Origin: an uncultured Prevotellaceae bacterium
GTDB taxonomy: Bacteria > Bacteroidota > Bacteroidia > Bacteroidales > Muribaculaceae
DNA: 64,000 bases
Direction: 5' to 3'
NCBI GenBank assembly: GCA_937898675.1
Contig: CALEJB010000049.1
Location: forward strand, 1 to 64,000
Of this stretch, positions 35,788 through 45,328 are shown piece by piece. Below the pieces are notes generated by a model. That model saw only the letters and a program-made list of their open reading frames with translations. It had not been told where the DNA came from and made no database searches. A program made the position numbers and the translations under genes. Every line of letters starts with the position of its first letter. Within the stretch, counting starts at the first letter, position 1.

Positions 35788-37458
35788 TTATTGCAGTTCC
35801 TGTTCGGAGAGGAAGCCTTGTCGCTGCTGCGCAGCCTGCAAAGCCTGGGCGTAGGCGGCCTCGTAGCGCGGCATGAAATTTGTCCACGATGCGGTCTTGC
35901 TGGTGGCGCGCGCCGCCTTGCTCACGCCTCGGATGGCCGTCGCAGGCATCATGTACAGGTTGATGAGGCTCGAGACGATGGACGACACCGTCTCCTGATA
36001 GTTGCTGTCGGTGCGGTGCAGTACGCGGACACCGCATTTGACGGCATCGCTGCCAAATGTGTCAAGCACCCATTGGCCAAAGCCCGACAGGTCGGTCGTA
36101 ATGGTCGGCACTCCAAAGGCGATGCTCTCAAGCGGCGTGTAGCCCCACGGCTCATAGTACGAGGGGAACACGGCGGCATCCAGACCCGCCAGCAGGTCAT
36201 AGTAACTCATGTCAAAGATGCCGTCGTCGCCGTTAAGGTACGAGGGCACTTGTATCAAGGTGACCATATCGCCGGGGGCGTTTTCAAAGTCCAGGGCGTT
36301 GATGCGGCAGTAAATGGCGTCACCGTCGGCATCATGCAGGCTGTGGGTGATGACAGGATTGAACAGGCGCTTGGCCTTGCCGTTGGCCAGATTGTCGACA
36401 AGGTCGGCGCGAGGAGATTTCATCCACGATGGCACAAAGACAAATGCAACCACCTTGCGCCGCAGACTCGTCACGCGCTTCAGCGACTCACGCAGCGACG
36501 ACAATGCATCGAGATAGACATCGATGCCCTTGTTGCGCATCTCACAGCGGCCTGACGTGGCAATGAGCATGGTGTCCTCGTCATAAGTCTCGCCTGTCAA
36601 TGCCCTGGCCACTTCAAGCATGCGAGCGCGGGCGGCAGCGCGCAGTTTCACGAGTTTGTCGCCGCGCGGCACATAATTCTGCTCAAAGGCGTTGGGTGTC
36701 ACAATCGGGTGGCGTTCCAGCAACTGGTCACACTCGCGCGCCGTGACGTCGCTCACCGTCGTGAACGCGTCGGCGGCATGGGCGGCAGCCTTCTCAAGCG
36801 AATGCTTGGACTGCATGTTCAGTTCACAGGCCATCTGGTCGCCGTGATAACCGGCCATGTAGTCATACAGTGGCTTGCCGTTGCCACAGATGCTGCGTCC
36901 AATGCTGGTGGCGTGGGTAGTGAACACGGTGGCGGCATTGGGAAGATGGGCCTTGACATGCAATAGCCCCATTCCGGTGGTCCACTCGTCGAAGTGGGCA
37001 ACGATTTTCAGCGACGGGTTGTCTTTCCACTGAACAATGCTCTCGATGACGAGCGCCGAGGCATAGGCAAACATGCACGACTCGTCGTAGTCGCCATAGG
37101 CATGCAGACTGTCCACACCATAGCGGTTCCACATGCTGGCATACAGATCATTCTTGTAAGGATAGAGCGCGTCATAGGTCACCAGCACGGCCAGCGGCTT
37201 GCCCGGAACATTCCAGCGCCCTGTCCTCACGCGGATGCCGCTGGGCAGTTTGGCCGTTTTGAGCCATGCCGACAGCGGCGTCCTCATCTCGATGAACGAG
37301 GGCGACGGGTGCCCGGCAGTCCACAGGTCGGGACCGATGAAGATAACCTTGTCCTTATATTGTTTTTGAAGGGTTTTGGCTTTTGTCGAGAGGACAGCAT
37401 AGATGCCGCCCACCTTGTTGCAAACTTCCCAACTGGTTTCAAACAGTAAGTCCAACAT
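35788..37458 (-). CDS. Glycogen synthase, GT3 type
   Basis: The protein (556 residues) builds the alpha-1,4 chain of glycogen. The first residues MLDLLFETSWEVCNKVGGIY match the GT3 signature known from eukaryotic glycogen synthases and Bacteroidota, rather than the bacterial GT5 (KxGGL) type. Other family segments are HFDEWTTGMGLL, FTTHATSIGR and, near the C-terminus, FPSYYEPWGYTPLES. I place the start at 37458 because the longer reading (37521) would begin upstream of the promoter box 37511-37518 and adds a non-conserved stretch. It is first in an operon with glgP. Confidence 0.9.
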   Translation of the reverse strand: MLDLLFETSWEVCNKVGGIYAVLSTKAKTLQKQYKDKVIFIGPDLWTAGHPSPSFIEMRTPLSAWLKTAKLPSGIRVRTGRWNVPGKPLAVLVTYDALYPYKNDLYASMWNRYGVDSLHAYGDYDESCMFAYASALVIESIVQWKDNPSLKIVAHFDEWTTGMGLLHVKAHLPNAATVFTTHATSIGRSICGNGKPLYDYMAGYHGDQMACELNMQSKHSLEKAAAHAADAFTTVSDVTARECDQLLERHPIVTPNAFEQNYVPRGDKLVKLRAAARARMLEVARALTGETYDEDTMLIATSGRCEMRNKGIDVYLDALSSLRESLKRVTSLRRKVVAFVFVPSWMKSPRADLVDNLANGKAKRLFNPVITHSLHDADGDAIYCRINALDFENAPGDMVTLIQVPSYLNGDDGIFDMSYYDLLAGLDAAVFPSYYEPWGYTPLESIAFGVPTITTDLSGFGQWVLDTFGSDAVKCGVRVLHRTDSNYQETVSSIVSSLINLYMMPATAIRGVSKAARATSKTASWTNFMPRYEAAYAQALQAAQQRQGFLSEQELQ

Positions 37459-37510
37459 TTTGAATGTTGTATATATTGATGATAAATCTTTTTTTCGTGA
37501 AAATTTGGCA

Positions 37511-37518
37511 CAAAGGTA
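37511..37518 (-). promoter_or_regulatory. Bacteroidota -7 box (TACCTTTG) for the glycogen operon
   Basis: The minus strand reads TACCTTTG 52 bases before the ATG at 37458. It fixes the start codon, since the longer ORF would begin upstream of the transcript. Confidence 0.7.
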
Positions 37519-37689
37519 CAAAAAAAACGTTAATCCCCACCCTCTTTCATATCACAATCGACATGCGTTTGACCCAATTTTCATCCACATCACTAATTAT
37601 CAACCACTTGCACACATTCCAACCCGCACGAAGCCCAATCATACATCTAATTGAATGACAAACAATTACAATAACGCAATCGTTTGAGG

Positions 37690-37719
37690 TTGTGAATAGC
37701 GTAAAATTTTGTATCTTTG
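37690..37719 (+). promoter_or_regulatory. Orphan plus-strand promoter (TTG-N19-TATCTTTG)
   Basis: TTG at 37690-37692 and TATCTTTG at 37712-37719 are spaced by 19 bases, as in the Bacteroides consensus. No plus-strand gene follows; downstream lies only intergenic DNA and then dnaK in antisense. It is the basis for proposing a small RNA. Confidence 0.5.
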
Positions 37720-37724
37720 CAATA

Positions 37725-37797
37725 TCGCAAACAACCAGACCGAGCGCTTCACGGCACAAATCAATGCCTCAAGTCCTTTAACGGGGAGTTTTTTTGT
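37725..37797 (+). ncRNA. Candidate small RNA (unidentified)
   Basis: A transcript from the promoter at 37690-37719 would cross about 70 bases without a convincing ORF and reach a seven-T run at 37790-37796, preceded by a weak C/G-rich hairpin (CC...GG). I cannot assign it to a known RNA family. The ends are estimates. Confidence 0.3.
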
Positions 37798-37815
37798 TCG
37801 TGCAATGAATAAACA

Positions 37816-37850
37816 ATGTGGCGCCGGATAATCACTACCCTGCGCCACAT
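37816..37850 (-). terminator. Terminator downstream of dnaK
   Basis: A perfect 9-bp stem (ATGTGGCGC at 37816-37824, GCGCCACAT at 37842-37850) with a 17-base loop lies 56 bases past the dnaK stop; on the minus strand it is followed by a T-rich stretch (TGTTTATT). Confidence 0.6.
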
Positions 37851-37905
37851 CTCACAAATTATTAACCTCTATTGAAATCAGATTTGCTCTCTCACTTTTA
37901 TATGA

Positions 37906-39813
<1,908 letters not shown>

Positions 39814-39904
39814 AATTGTTTTCTAAAATCTTTTTTATGTTATTGATGTAATTTCAATTATTTTGGGCCAACGCTAAACATACGGATGACCACGCTCAAC
39901 TATT

Positions 39905-39920
39905 AGCAAACAGCGTGCCA
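39905..39920 (-). promoter_or_regulatory. Sigma-54-like -24/-12 promoter for dnaK
   Basis: The minus strand reads TGGCACG CTGT TTGCT, an exact fit to the sigma-54 consensus TGGCACG-N4-TTGCW including GG and GC spacing. The expected transcript start is near 39893, giving an 80-base leader. That sigma-54 controls dnaK here is inference. Confidence 0.6.
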
Positions 39921-39930
39921 ATATTGACCT

Positions 39931-39957
39931 GCTGACACAATGTCAGCAAAACTGACA
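39931..39957. promoter_or_regulatory. Overlapping palindromes between dnaK and the GH13 gene
   Basis: GCTGACA-CAA-TGTCAGC (39931-39947) is a perfect 7-bp palindrome. Its right half also pairs with a third half-site as TGTCAG-N5-CTGACA (39941-39957). It starts 10 bases beyond the -24 box of the sigma-54-like promoter and lies between the divergent promoters, so it looks like an operator or activator site. Confidence 0.55.
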
Positions 39958-39989
39958 CGTCAAAATGTGCATTTTATTGAATTTTGTGC

Positions 39990-39997
39990 TAATTTTG
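39990..39997 (+). promoter_or_regulatory. Bacteroidota -7 box (TAATTTTG) for the GH13 gene
   Basis: TAATTTTG lies 22 bases before the start codon at 40020. The palindromes at 39931-39957 are 33 bases upstream of it, near where a -33 element and a regulator would bind. Confidence 0.55.
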
Positions 39998-40019
39998 CCG
40001 AAAAAGTCAATCACGCATC

Positions 40020-41729
40020 ATGAAGCATTTGATTATTCTCACATCCATGCTGTGTATAATGGCAACGGCCTACGCCAAGCCTGCAGGTCCCTCATGGCTG
40101 AGCGAGGCGGTCATTTATCAAATATACCCGTCAACATTCATGGACAGCGACGGAGACGGCATGGGCGACATTAACGGCATTATTTCACGGCTCGATTATG
40201 TTGAGAAATTGGGCGTGAACACCATTTGGTTTTGCCCGATGTTCAAGTCGGCATGGCAAGACGGCGGATATGATGTAACGGATTTTTATAGCCTCGACCC
40301 GAGATTTGGCGACAATCGCGATTTGCAACGGCTTGTTGACGAGGCTCATCGCCGCCATCTGCGAGTAGTGCTTGATTTGGTGGCGGGGCACACCAGCGAC
40401 CAGCATCCATGGTTCAAGGCATCGGGGCAGAAAGAGCGCAACCGCTATACCGATTATTACATGTGGACCGACAGCATTGCGGCCGAGGAGCGTGCCACCA
40501 TCGAGCGCCGCCACCGCACCCACGACCCCGCCATTGCCACTTGGGGCAGCTATGGCCTGGCAAATGCCCCGCGCGGAAAGTATTATCTAAAGAACTACTT
40601 TGAGTTCCAGCCAGCGCTCAACTATGGTTATGCGACAAACGATACAGCTGCCGCATGGCAGCAACCAGCCGATGCGCCAGGCCCGCGCGCCATGAGACGC
40701 CAGTTAATGGACATCATGGCCTATTGGCTCGACATGGGCGTTGACGGATTCCGCATCGACATGGCATCATCGCTGATAAAGAACGACCCCGACAAACGGG
40801 CCAACATGGCCCTGTGGCGCGAAATGCGCCAATGGATAGACGACAATTATCCTGAACGTGTACTCATTGCCGAGTGGAGCGAGCCCGAACAGTCGCTGGC
40901 CGCGGGTTTTCACATTGACTTCATGATACATTTCGGTTTGCGCGGATTTGACTCGCTGTTCTTGCCCAAAGGCACCCCCGATTGCGGTGACTACGACTAT
41001 TGCTACTTTGACCGCACGGGCAAAGGCACGCTGGAGAAATTCGTCAACAACTTCACACGGGCCTATGAAGCGACACGCGAACAGGGCTACATTTCTATTC
41101 CCACAGGCAACCATGACATCATCCGCCCCAACTATGGCACTCGCAATACCATTGAGCAACTCAAGGTGTGCATGCTGTTCCACCTCACCATGCCAGGCGT
41201 GCCATGCATCTATTATGGTGACGAGATAGGCATGAAATACCAGCCAGGCCTGCCCAGCAAGGAGGGTTCCAACCACCGCTCGGGCTCACGCACGCCCATG
41301 CAGTGGACCGATGGCATGACAGCAGGGTTCTCAACATGCGACCCCATGCGGCTCTATCTTCCCGTCGACACCCAAAATGGAGCGCTGACGGTGTCGACCC
41401 AAGAAAATGACGAGAACTCACTGCTCAATTTTACCCGCATGCTGTTGAGGCTGCGGCAGGCATTCCACGCATTGGGTAACGATGGAGAGTGGAGCATGCT
41501 GAGCCATGTCGCCACACCCTACCCAATGGTTTACTTGCGTGAATCCAAAGCCGAAGGTGAGCGTTTTGTGGTTGCCGTCAACCCAAGCGAGAAGAGCGTA
41601 ACGGCCCATATTCCCGCCCAGAGAATACAAGGTTTGCCCGTGGTGACGACCGGTGAAACGAAATACAAGAGCGGCAAAACCGAAGACAAAATCACGCTCA
41701 AGCCTTTCAGCGCTGCAGTGTTCCAATAG
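40020..41729 (+). CDS. Secreted GH13 alpha-amylase family enzyme
   Basis: A 569-residue glycoside hydrolase with a signal peptide (residues 1-19, ending AYA). The (beta/alpha)8 barrel motifs are present: a calcium-type loop DSDGDGMGDINGI (residues 41-53), region II DGFRIDMA with the nucleophile Asp (about 246), region III AEWSE with the acid/base Glu, and TGNHD with the transition-state Asp (about 366). Region I is DLVAGHTSDQH, in which the usual Asn before His is replaced by Gly. It probably cleaves alpha-1,4 or alpha-1,6 glucans outside the cytoplasm; exact specificity cannot be read. It is divergent from dnaK. Confidence 0.9.
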   Translation: MKHLIILTSMLCIMATAYAKPAGPSWLSEAVIYQIYPSTFMDSDGDGMGDINGIISRLDYVEKLGVNTIWFCPMFKSAWQDGGYDVTDFYSLDPRFGDNRDLQRLVDEAHRRHLRVVLDLVAGHTSDQHPWFKASGQKERNRYTDYYMWTDSIAAEERATIERRHRTHDPAIATWGSYGLANAPRGKYYLKNYFEFQPALNYGYATNDTAAAWQQPADAPGPRAMRRQLMDIMAYWLDMGVDGFRIDMASSLIKNDPDKRANMALWREMRQWIDDNYPERVLIAEWSEPEQSLAAGFHIDFMIHFGLRGFDSLFLPKGTPDCGDYDYCYFDRTGKGTLEKFVNNFTRAYEATREQGYISIPTGNHDIIRPNYGTRNTIEQLKVCMLFHLTMPGVPCIYYGDEIGMKYQPGLPSKEGSNHRSGSRTPMQWTDGMTAGFSTCDPMRLYLPVDTQNGALTVSTQENDENSLLNFTRMLLRLRQAFHALGNDGEWSMLSHVATPYPMVYLRESKAEGERFVVAVNPSEKSVTAHIPAQRIQGLPVVTTGETKYKSGKTEDKITLKPFSAAVFQ

Positions 41730-41799
41730 CGCTGTGCCTAATTTTGCTGATTTCTCAAAAAGTTTTCTAAAAAATCACTCATTTTTGAAACACTTTTGC

Positions 41800-41807
41800 T
41801 ACCTTTG
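41800..41807 (+). promoter_or_regulatory. Bacteroidota -7 box (TACCTTTG) for udk-lptB
   Basis: TACCTTTG lies 66 bases before the udk start codon. A similar TAATTTTG at 41739-41746 could act as a second start. Confidence 0.6.
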
Positions 41808-41873
41808 TGTGGTTAATTGTGCCCTTGTGGCATGCTGAGGCCATTTGTTTGACCATTTTAACAAGTTAATGTT

Positions 41874-42494
41874 ATGATTATCATCGGAATCGCCGGTGGC
41901 ACCGGTTCAGGAAAAACTACTGTAGTTCGCAAGATTATGGAACGCCTTCCCGAAGGCGAGGTAGGCGTCATCTCGCAAGATTCATATTACAAAGACTCGA
42001 GCCATGTGCCACCCGAAGAGCGTCAAAACATCAACTTTGATGAACCTGCGGCGTTTGATTGGAACTTGTTGCTTGACCACCTCAAGATGCTCAAAAAAGG
42101 TCTGCCCATTGAGATGCCCACCTACAGCTATCTCACCTGCTCGCGCCTTGCCGAAACAGTGCCCATGAAACCGCACGATGTTGTGCTCATCGAGGGCATC
42201 ATGGCATTAAGCGACCCGCGGTTGCGCAAGATGATGGACATCAAAGTGTTTGTCGATGCCGACGGCGACGACCGCCTGATTCGCGTCATCAGCCGCGACT
42301 GCATCGAGCGAGGCCGCACTGCCGCCGATGTCATCGAGCGCTATCAACGCGTGCTCAAACCCATGCACCAACTGCACATTGAGCCGACCAAGAAATTCGC
42401 TAACATCATCATCCCCGAGGGCGGTAACAACGAGGTTGCCATCAATCTGATTACCGATTACATCATAAGCCGCTTGACCACCAACAAAAATTAA
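41874..42494 (+). CDS. udk: Uridine kinase
   Basis: A 206-residue kinase that phosphorylates uridine and cytidine in pyrimidine salvage. The P-loop GGTGSGKTT is at residues 8-16; SQDSYYKD (about 35) and YSYLTCSR (about 83) bind substrate, and VVLIEGIMAL is the Walker B region. The length is typical. Its stop codon overlaps the ATG of lptB (TAATG), so the two genes are translationally coupled, an arrangement with no obvious pathway link. Confidence 0.95.
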   Translation: MIIIGIAGGTGSGKTTVVRKIMERLPEGEVGVISQDSYYKDSSHVPPEERQNINFDEPAAFDWNLLLDHLKMLKKGLPIEMPTYSYLTCSRLAETVPMKPHDVVLIEGIMALSDPRLRKMMDIKVFVDADGDDRLIRVISRDCIERGRTAADVIERYQRVLKPMHQLHIEPTKKFANIIIPEGGNNEVAINLITDYIISRLTTNKN

Positions 42495-43351
42495 TGAAAC
42501 TTCCCTGGCAACATAACGGCAAGACAGCGCAAGGCGAAGACAAAAACGTCAAGCCCAAGCGAAACGACAAGGAGACCGCAAGACGCCTAAACGAATCGGG
42601 TGAGGCGGGCACGCTCGTGCTCAGCACCGACAACCTGGTGAAGAAATATCGCCAGCGCACGGTCGTCAACCACGTGTCTATTGATGTACACCAGGGCGAA
42701 ATCGTGGGCCTGCTCGGTCCCAACGGTGCCGGCAAGACGACCACATTCTACATGACTACCGGTCTGGTGACGCCTAACGAGGGGCGCGTGTTCCTCAACG
42801 ATGTGGACATCACCACCCTGCCCGTCTATCGCCGCGCCCAACTGGGTATCGGCTACCTGCCGCAGGAGGCGTCAGTGTTCCGCACGCTCAGCGTCGAGGA
42901 CAATATCCGCACGGTGCTTGAGATGACCAGCCTCACGCCCGCCGAACAGCGAGACCGCCTGGAGCAACTCATTGGTGAGTTCCACTTGCAGAAGGTGCGC
43001 AAGAACCTGGGCAACCGACTGTCGGGCGGCGAGCGGCGCCGCACCGAGATTGCCCGCGGCCTGGCCATTAATCCACGTTTTATCATGCTTGACGAACCGT
43101 TTGCCGGTGTGGACCCCATTGCCGTCGAAGACATCCAGAGCATAGTTTATAGCCTCAAAAGCAAAAACATCGGCATCCTCATCACTGACCATAACGCCCC
43201 TGAGACATTGAGTATTACCGACCGCGCTTATCTGCTGTTTGAAGGCAAAATCCTGTTTCAGGGCACCAGCGAAGAACTTGCCGAGAATCCGACGGTTCGC
43301 GACAAGTATCTCGGCCACAACTTCATCTTCAGACGAAAGAAATTCGATTGA
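42494..43351 (+). CDS. lptB: LptB: lipopolysaccharide export ABC ATPase
   Basis: An ATP-binding protein (285 residues) that powers LptFGC. It has Walker A GPNGAGKTTT (about residue 74), the Q-loop segment GYLPQEASVFR characteristic of LptB, signature LSGGERRRTEIARGLA (about 177) and Walker B FIMLDEPFAGVDP. The first 45 residues (Lys/Glu-rich, starting MKLPWQHNGK) are extra to the usual 240-residue protein and look disordered; an internal start is possible but the coupled ATG argues for the long form. Its membrane partner LptF/G is encoded at 17701. The terminator is at 43361-43398. Confidence 0.93.
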   Translation: MKLPWQHNGKTAQGEDKNVKPKRNDKETARRLNESGEAGTLVLSTDNLVKKYRQRTVVNHVSIDVHQGEIVGLLGPNGAGKTTTFYMTTGLVTPNEGRVFLNDVDITTLPVYRRAQLGIGYLPQEASVFRTLSVEDNIRTVLEMTSLTPAEQRDRLEQLIGEFHLQKVRKNLGNRLSGGERRRTEIARGLAINPRFIMLDEPFAGVDPIAVEDIQSIVYSLKSKNIGILITDHNAPETLSITDRAYLLFEGKILFQGTSEELAENPTVRDKYLGHNFIFRRKKFD

Positions 43352-43360
43352 TATCAAAAC

Positions 43361-43398
43361 AACAAAGAATGGGACCCGTTAAGGCCCCATTCTTTGTT
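43361..43398. terminator. Bidirectional terminator between lptB and phosphoesterase gene
   Basis: A perfect 13-bp inverted repeat (43361-43373 with 43386-43398) lies between the convergent genes, beginning 9 bases after lptB and ending 15 bases from the stop of the other gene. Confidence 0.8.
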
Positions 43399-43413
43399 AT
43401 GCAATCGCCATTG

Positions 43414-45243
43414 TCACTTGCCGCAGGAGATTCGCCAAATTGTGCCTTCGATCAGCGAGCAATAGACATCACCCTTTTCATCCACTTCAAAGCCGTTGAC
43501 CTCGCTGCTACCCAGCGGATAGGTGAACACCAGTTCGTGAGTCACAGCATCAACCACGGCAAGTATCCCGCGGCGCGAGCCGCAGAAGATATATCCATTG
43601 TGCTCCAATACGACGCAGGGCGCATGCTCATAGCCGAAGCCCAGGTCCACCTGCCACAACATCTCGTACTCGGCTCCTGTGCTCATGGCCACCAAGGTAC
43701 CGTCCATCGTTTTGGCGTAAGCGGTCTTGCCGTCGGCACTCAGGCCCAGACTCTCGCGCACCTTGTTGTCATTTTTGACGCGCCACAACTGTTTTCCAGT
43801 TTTGCGATCAATGGCGGTGGAGTTTCTGTCGGGAGCCACAATGACCACGCGGTCGCGAGTCACTGCCGGCACGACATTGCCCGGGCTGTACAGGTTAGCG
43901 CTCTTGCCGTTGTCCCATTGCCAATTCAGTTTTCCCGTGCGGGCATCAAGCGAGCGCAGTTTTGTGTCCCATGCGCCGAAGATGACATCATTGCCATCCA
44001 GCACAGGCGCTGCCTGACAATAGTTGTTGATGTCGTCATACTTCCACAATAGTTTGTGGCGCTTCACATCCCATGCTTGGAAGGTCTTGTATCCGCCCTG
44101 GTACAGCACACCGTCGCGGACCACACCGTCGGCGACATAGGGACCATTGGCATCATATTGCCATACCATCTTACCCGACTCTTTGTCCAGCCACACCAGG
44201 CGCTTGTCACTTGTGGGCAACACGATAAACTTGGAGGCAACCGCCGGACGCGAGAACAGCATGGCATTGGTCTTGAATTGCCATTGCTGCTTGCCGGTCA
44301 TCTTGTCCACCGCCTTGCAGAAACCCAAAGAGTTGCCAAAGTACAGGTTCTTCTCGTCAATTCCAATCCTTGTAAAAATCGAGGCATTGTCGGCAACAAT
44401 GCGGTCAATCTTGAACCCTGCAGGGACACTGTTGTCTTGCTCAACGGCTGGCACATCGTCATAGTCCAGGTTGATGCGATACGAGAACACAGCCTCGGGG
44501 TCGCGGCCCAGCACCTTATTATATACATAAATCCAGTCGCGGTCAAGGTCAATGTTCATCAGGGCGTAGCCATAGTTGCCGCCGCCCATGTCAAGTGAAC
44601 GGACCATGATGCCGTTCACACCCTCGGTCTCGTATTGGCGCCAAGTGTGGTAGTGGCCGCACAGGTGAGTGATGACAGGATACTTCTTGAGAATGTCAAC
44701 ATAAGCCTTATAATTATCCAAGTCGTCAAGTATGGGATAATGATTGACGCTCAACACCTTCATGCCCGGTTTGACCACCGCATTCAGCGTGCTGTCGAGC
44801 CGCAAGAGGTCTTCCTGCTTGATGTGGCCGTCACCCATCTTCATGAACGGCCCACAGTTCATGCCCACAATCACCAAATTGCCCAGCGCAAACATAAAAT
44901 GGTCGGCGCCCCAGATGTCATTGAATGTCTTGCAGGCGCTCTGGCTCCAGTTATTCTCGTGGTTGCCGGGGATAACATACAGCGGGTGAGCGGTAATGCC
45001 GTCAAGAATGCCTTTTACATTCTTGAGCTGTTCATCACTACCCTCGTTGGTCAAGTCGCCGGACAAAATCACGGCATCGACATCGGCGGCATTGATTTCG
45101 GCCACCGCCTCGCGCAGTTTGCCCTCATTGGCATTGCCCGGCGTCACATGGATGTCGCTCAAAATCGCCAATTTAAGCACCTCGGCCTGCATGGCAAAGC
45201 ACATCATTGCCAAGGCAAGCAATAAGCTGAATCGTCTTTTCAT
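43414..45243 (-). CDS. Secreted metallophosphoesterase with PQQ-like beta-propeller
   Basis: A 609-residue protein made of two parts. After a signal peptide (MKRRFSLLLALAMMCFAMQA) comes a calcineurin-like phosphoesterase with the metal ligands in LSDIH, LSGDLTNEG, GNHEN, VNHYPI and GHYHTW. From about residue 290 to the end are repeated strands of the PQQ/WD-like propeller: WLDKESGKMVWQYD, SLDARTGKLNWQWD, AIDRKTGKQLWRV and VDAVTHELVF. I start at 45243 because the longer ORF (45282) begins upstream of the promoter box at 45271-45278 and lacks the signal peptide. The substrate is unknown; location is periplasm or cell surface. Confidence 0.85.
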   Translation of the reverse strand: MKRRFSLLLALAMMCFAMQAEVLKLAILSDIHVTPGNANEGKLREAVAEINAADVDAVILSGDLTNEGSDEQLKNVKGILDGITAHPLYVIPGNHENNWSQSACKTFNDIWGADHFMFALGNLVIVGMNCGPFMKMGDGHIKQEDLLRLDSTLNAVVKPGMKVLSVNHYPILDDLDNYKAYVDILKKYPVITHLCGHYHTWRQYETEGVNGIMVRSLDMGGGNYGYALMNIDLDRDWIYVYNKVLGRDPEAVFSYRINLDYDDVPAVEQDNSVPAGFKIDRIVADNASIFTRIGIDEKNLYFGNSLGFCKAVDKMTGKQQWQFKTNAMLFSRPAVASKFIVLPTSDKRLVWLDKESGKMVWQYDANGPYVADGVVRDGVLYQGGYKTFQAWDVKRHKLLWKYDDINNYCQAAPVLDGNDVIFGAWDTKLRSLDARTGKLNWQWDNGKSANLYSPGNVVPAVTRDRVVIVAPDRNSTAIDRKTGKQLWRVKNDNKVRESLGLSADGKTAYAKTMDGTLVAMSTGAEYEMLWQVDLGFGYEHAPCVVLEHNGYIFCGSRRGILAVVDAVTHELVFTYPLGSSEVNGFEVDEKGDVYCSLIEGTIWRISCGK

Positions 45244-45270
45244 ATCAATAATCGATTTGGTTTGCGCCCA

Positions 45271-45278
45271 CAAAGTTA
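45271..45278 (-). promoter_or_regulatory. Bacteroidota -7 box (TAACTTTG) for the phosphoesterase gene
   Basis: The minus strand reads TAACTTTG 27 bases before the ATG at 45243. It is divergent from the box at 45311-45318. Confidence 0.65.
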
Positions 45279-45310
45279 GCAAAAATTCGGCACTGTGGAC
45301 TAATTTTTAC

Positions 45311-45318
45311 TACCTTTG
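45311..45318 (+). promoter_or_regulatory. Bacteroidota -7 box (TACCTTTG) for the permease gene
   Basis: TACCTTTG lies 10 bases before the ATG at 45329, so the leader is nearly absent. It decides the start codon, as the longer ORF begins far upstream in the neighbour. Confidence 0.65.
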
Positions 45319-45328
45319 CCATCGAATT

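Larger units (their letters stand above)
37459..37905. other. Intergenic region between glycogen operon and dnaK
   Basis: This 447-base gap holds, from left to right: the leader and promoter of the glycogen operon, an AT-rich stretch (37541-37685) in which I see nothing, the orphan promoter and candidate small RNA, and the dnaK terminator. Two minus-strand ORFs here (37547-37759 and 37666-37848) overlap each other and have no recognisable features. Confidence 0.6.

Noticed and set aside
31078..36555. Long plus-strand ORFs antisense to tamB and to the glycogen genes (31078-32499, 34120-36555)
   Set aside because: The minus strand encodes well-supported families with matching operon structure, and the plus-strand translations show no recognisable domain.
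37547..37848. Two small overlapping minus-strand ORFs in the glycogen-dnaK gap
   Set aside because: They overlap each other, cross the orphan promoter in antisense, have unusual composition, and no start signal supports either.
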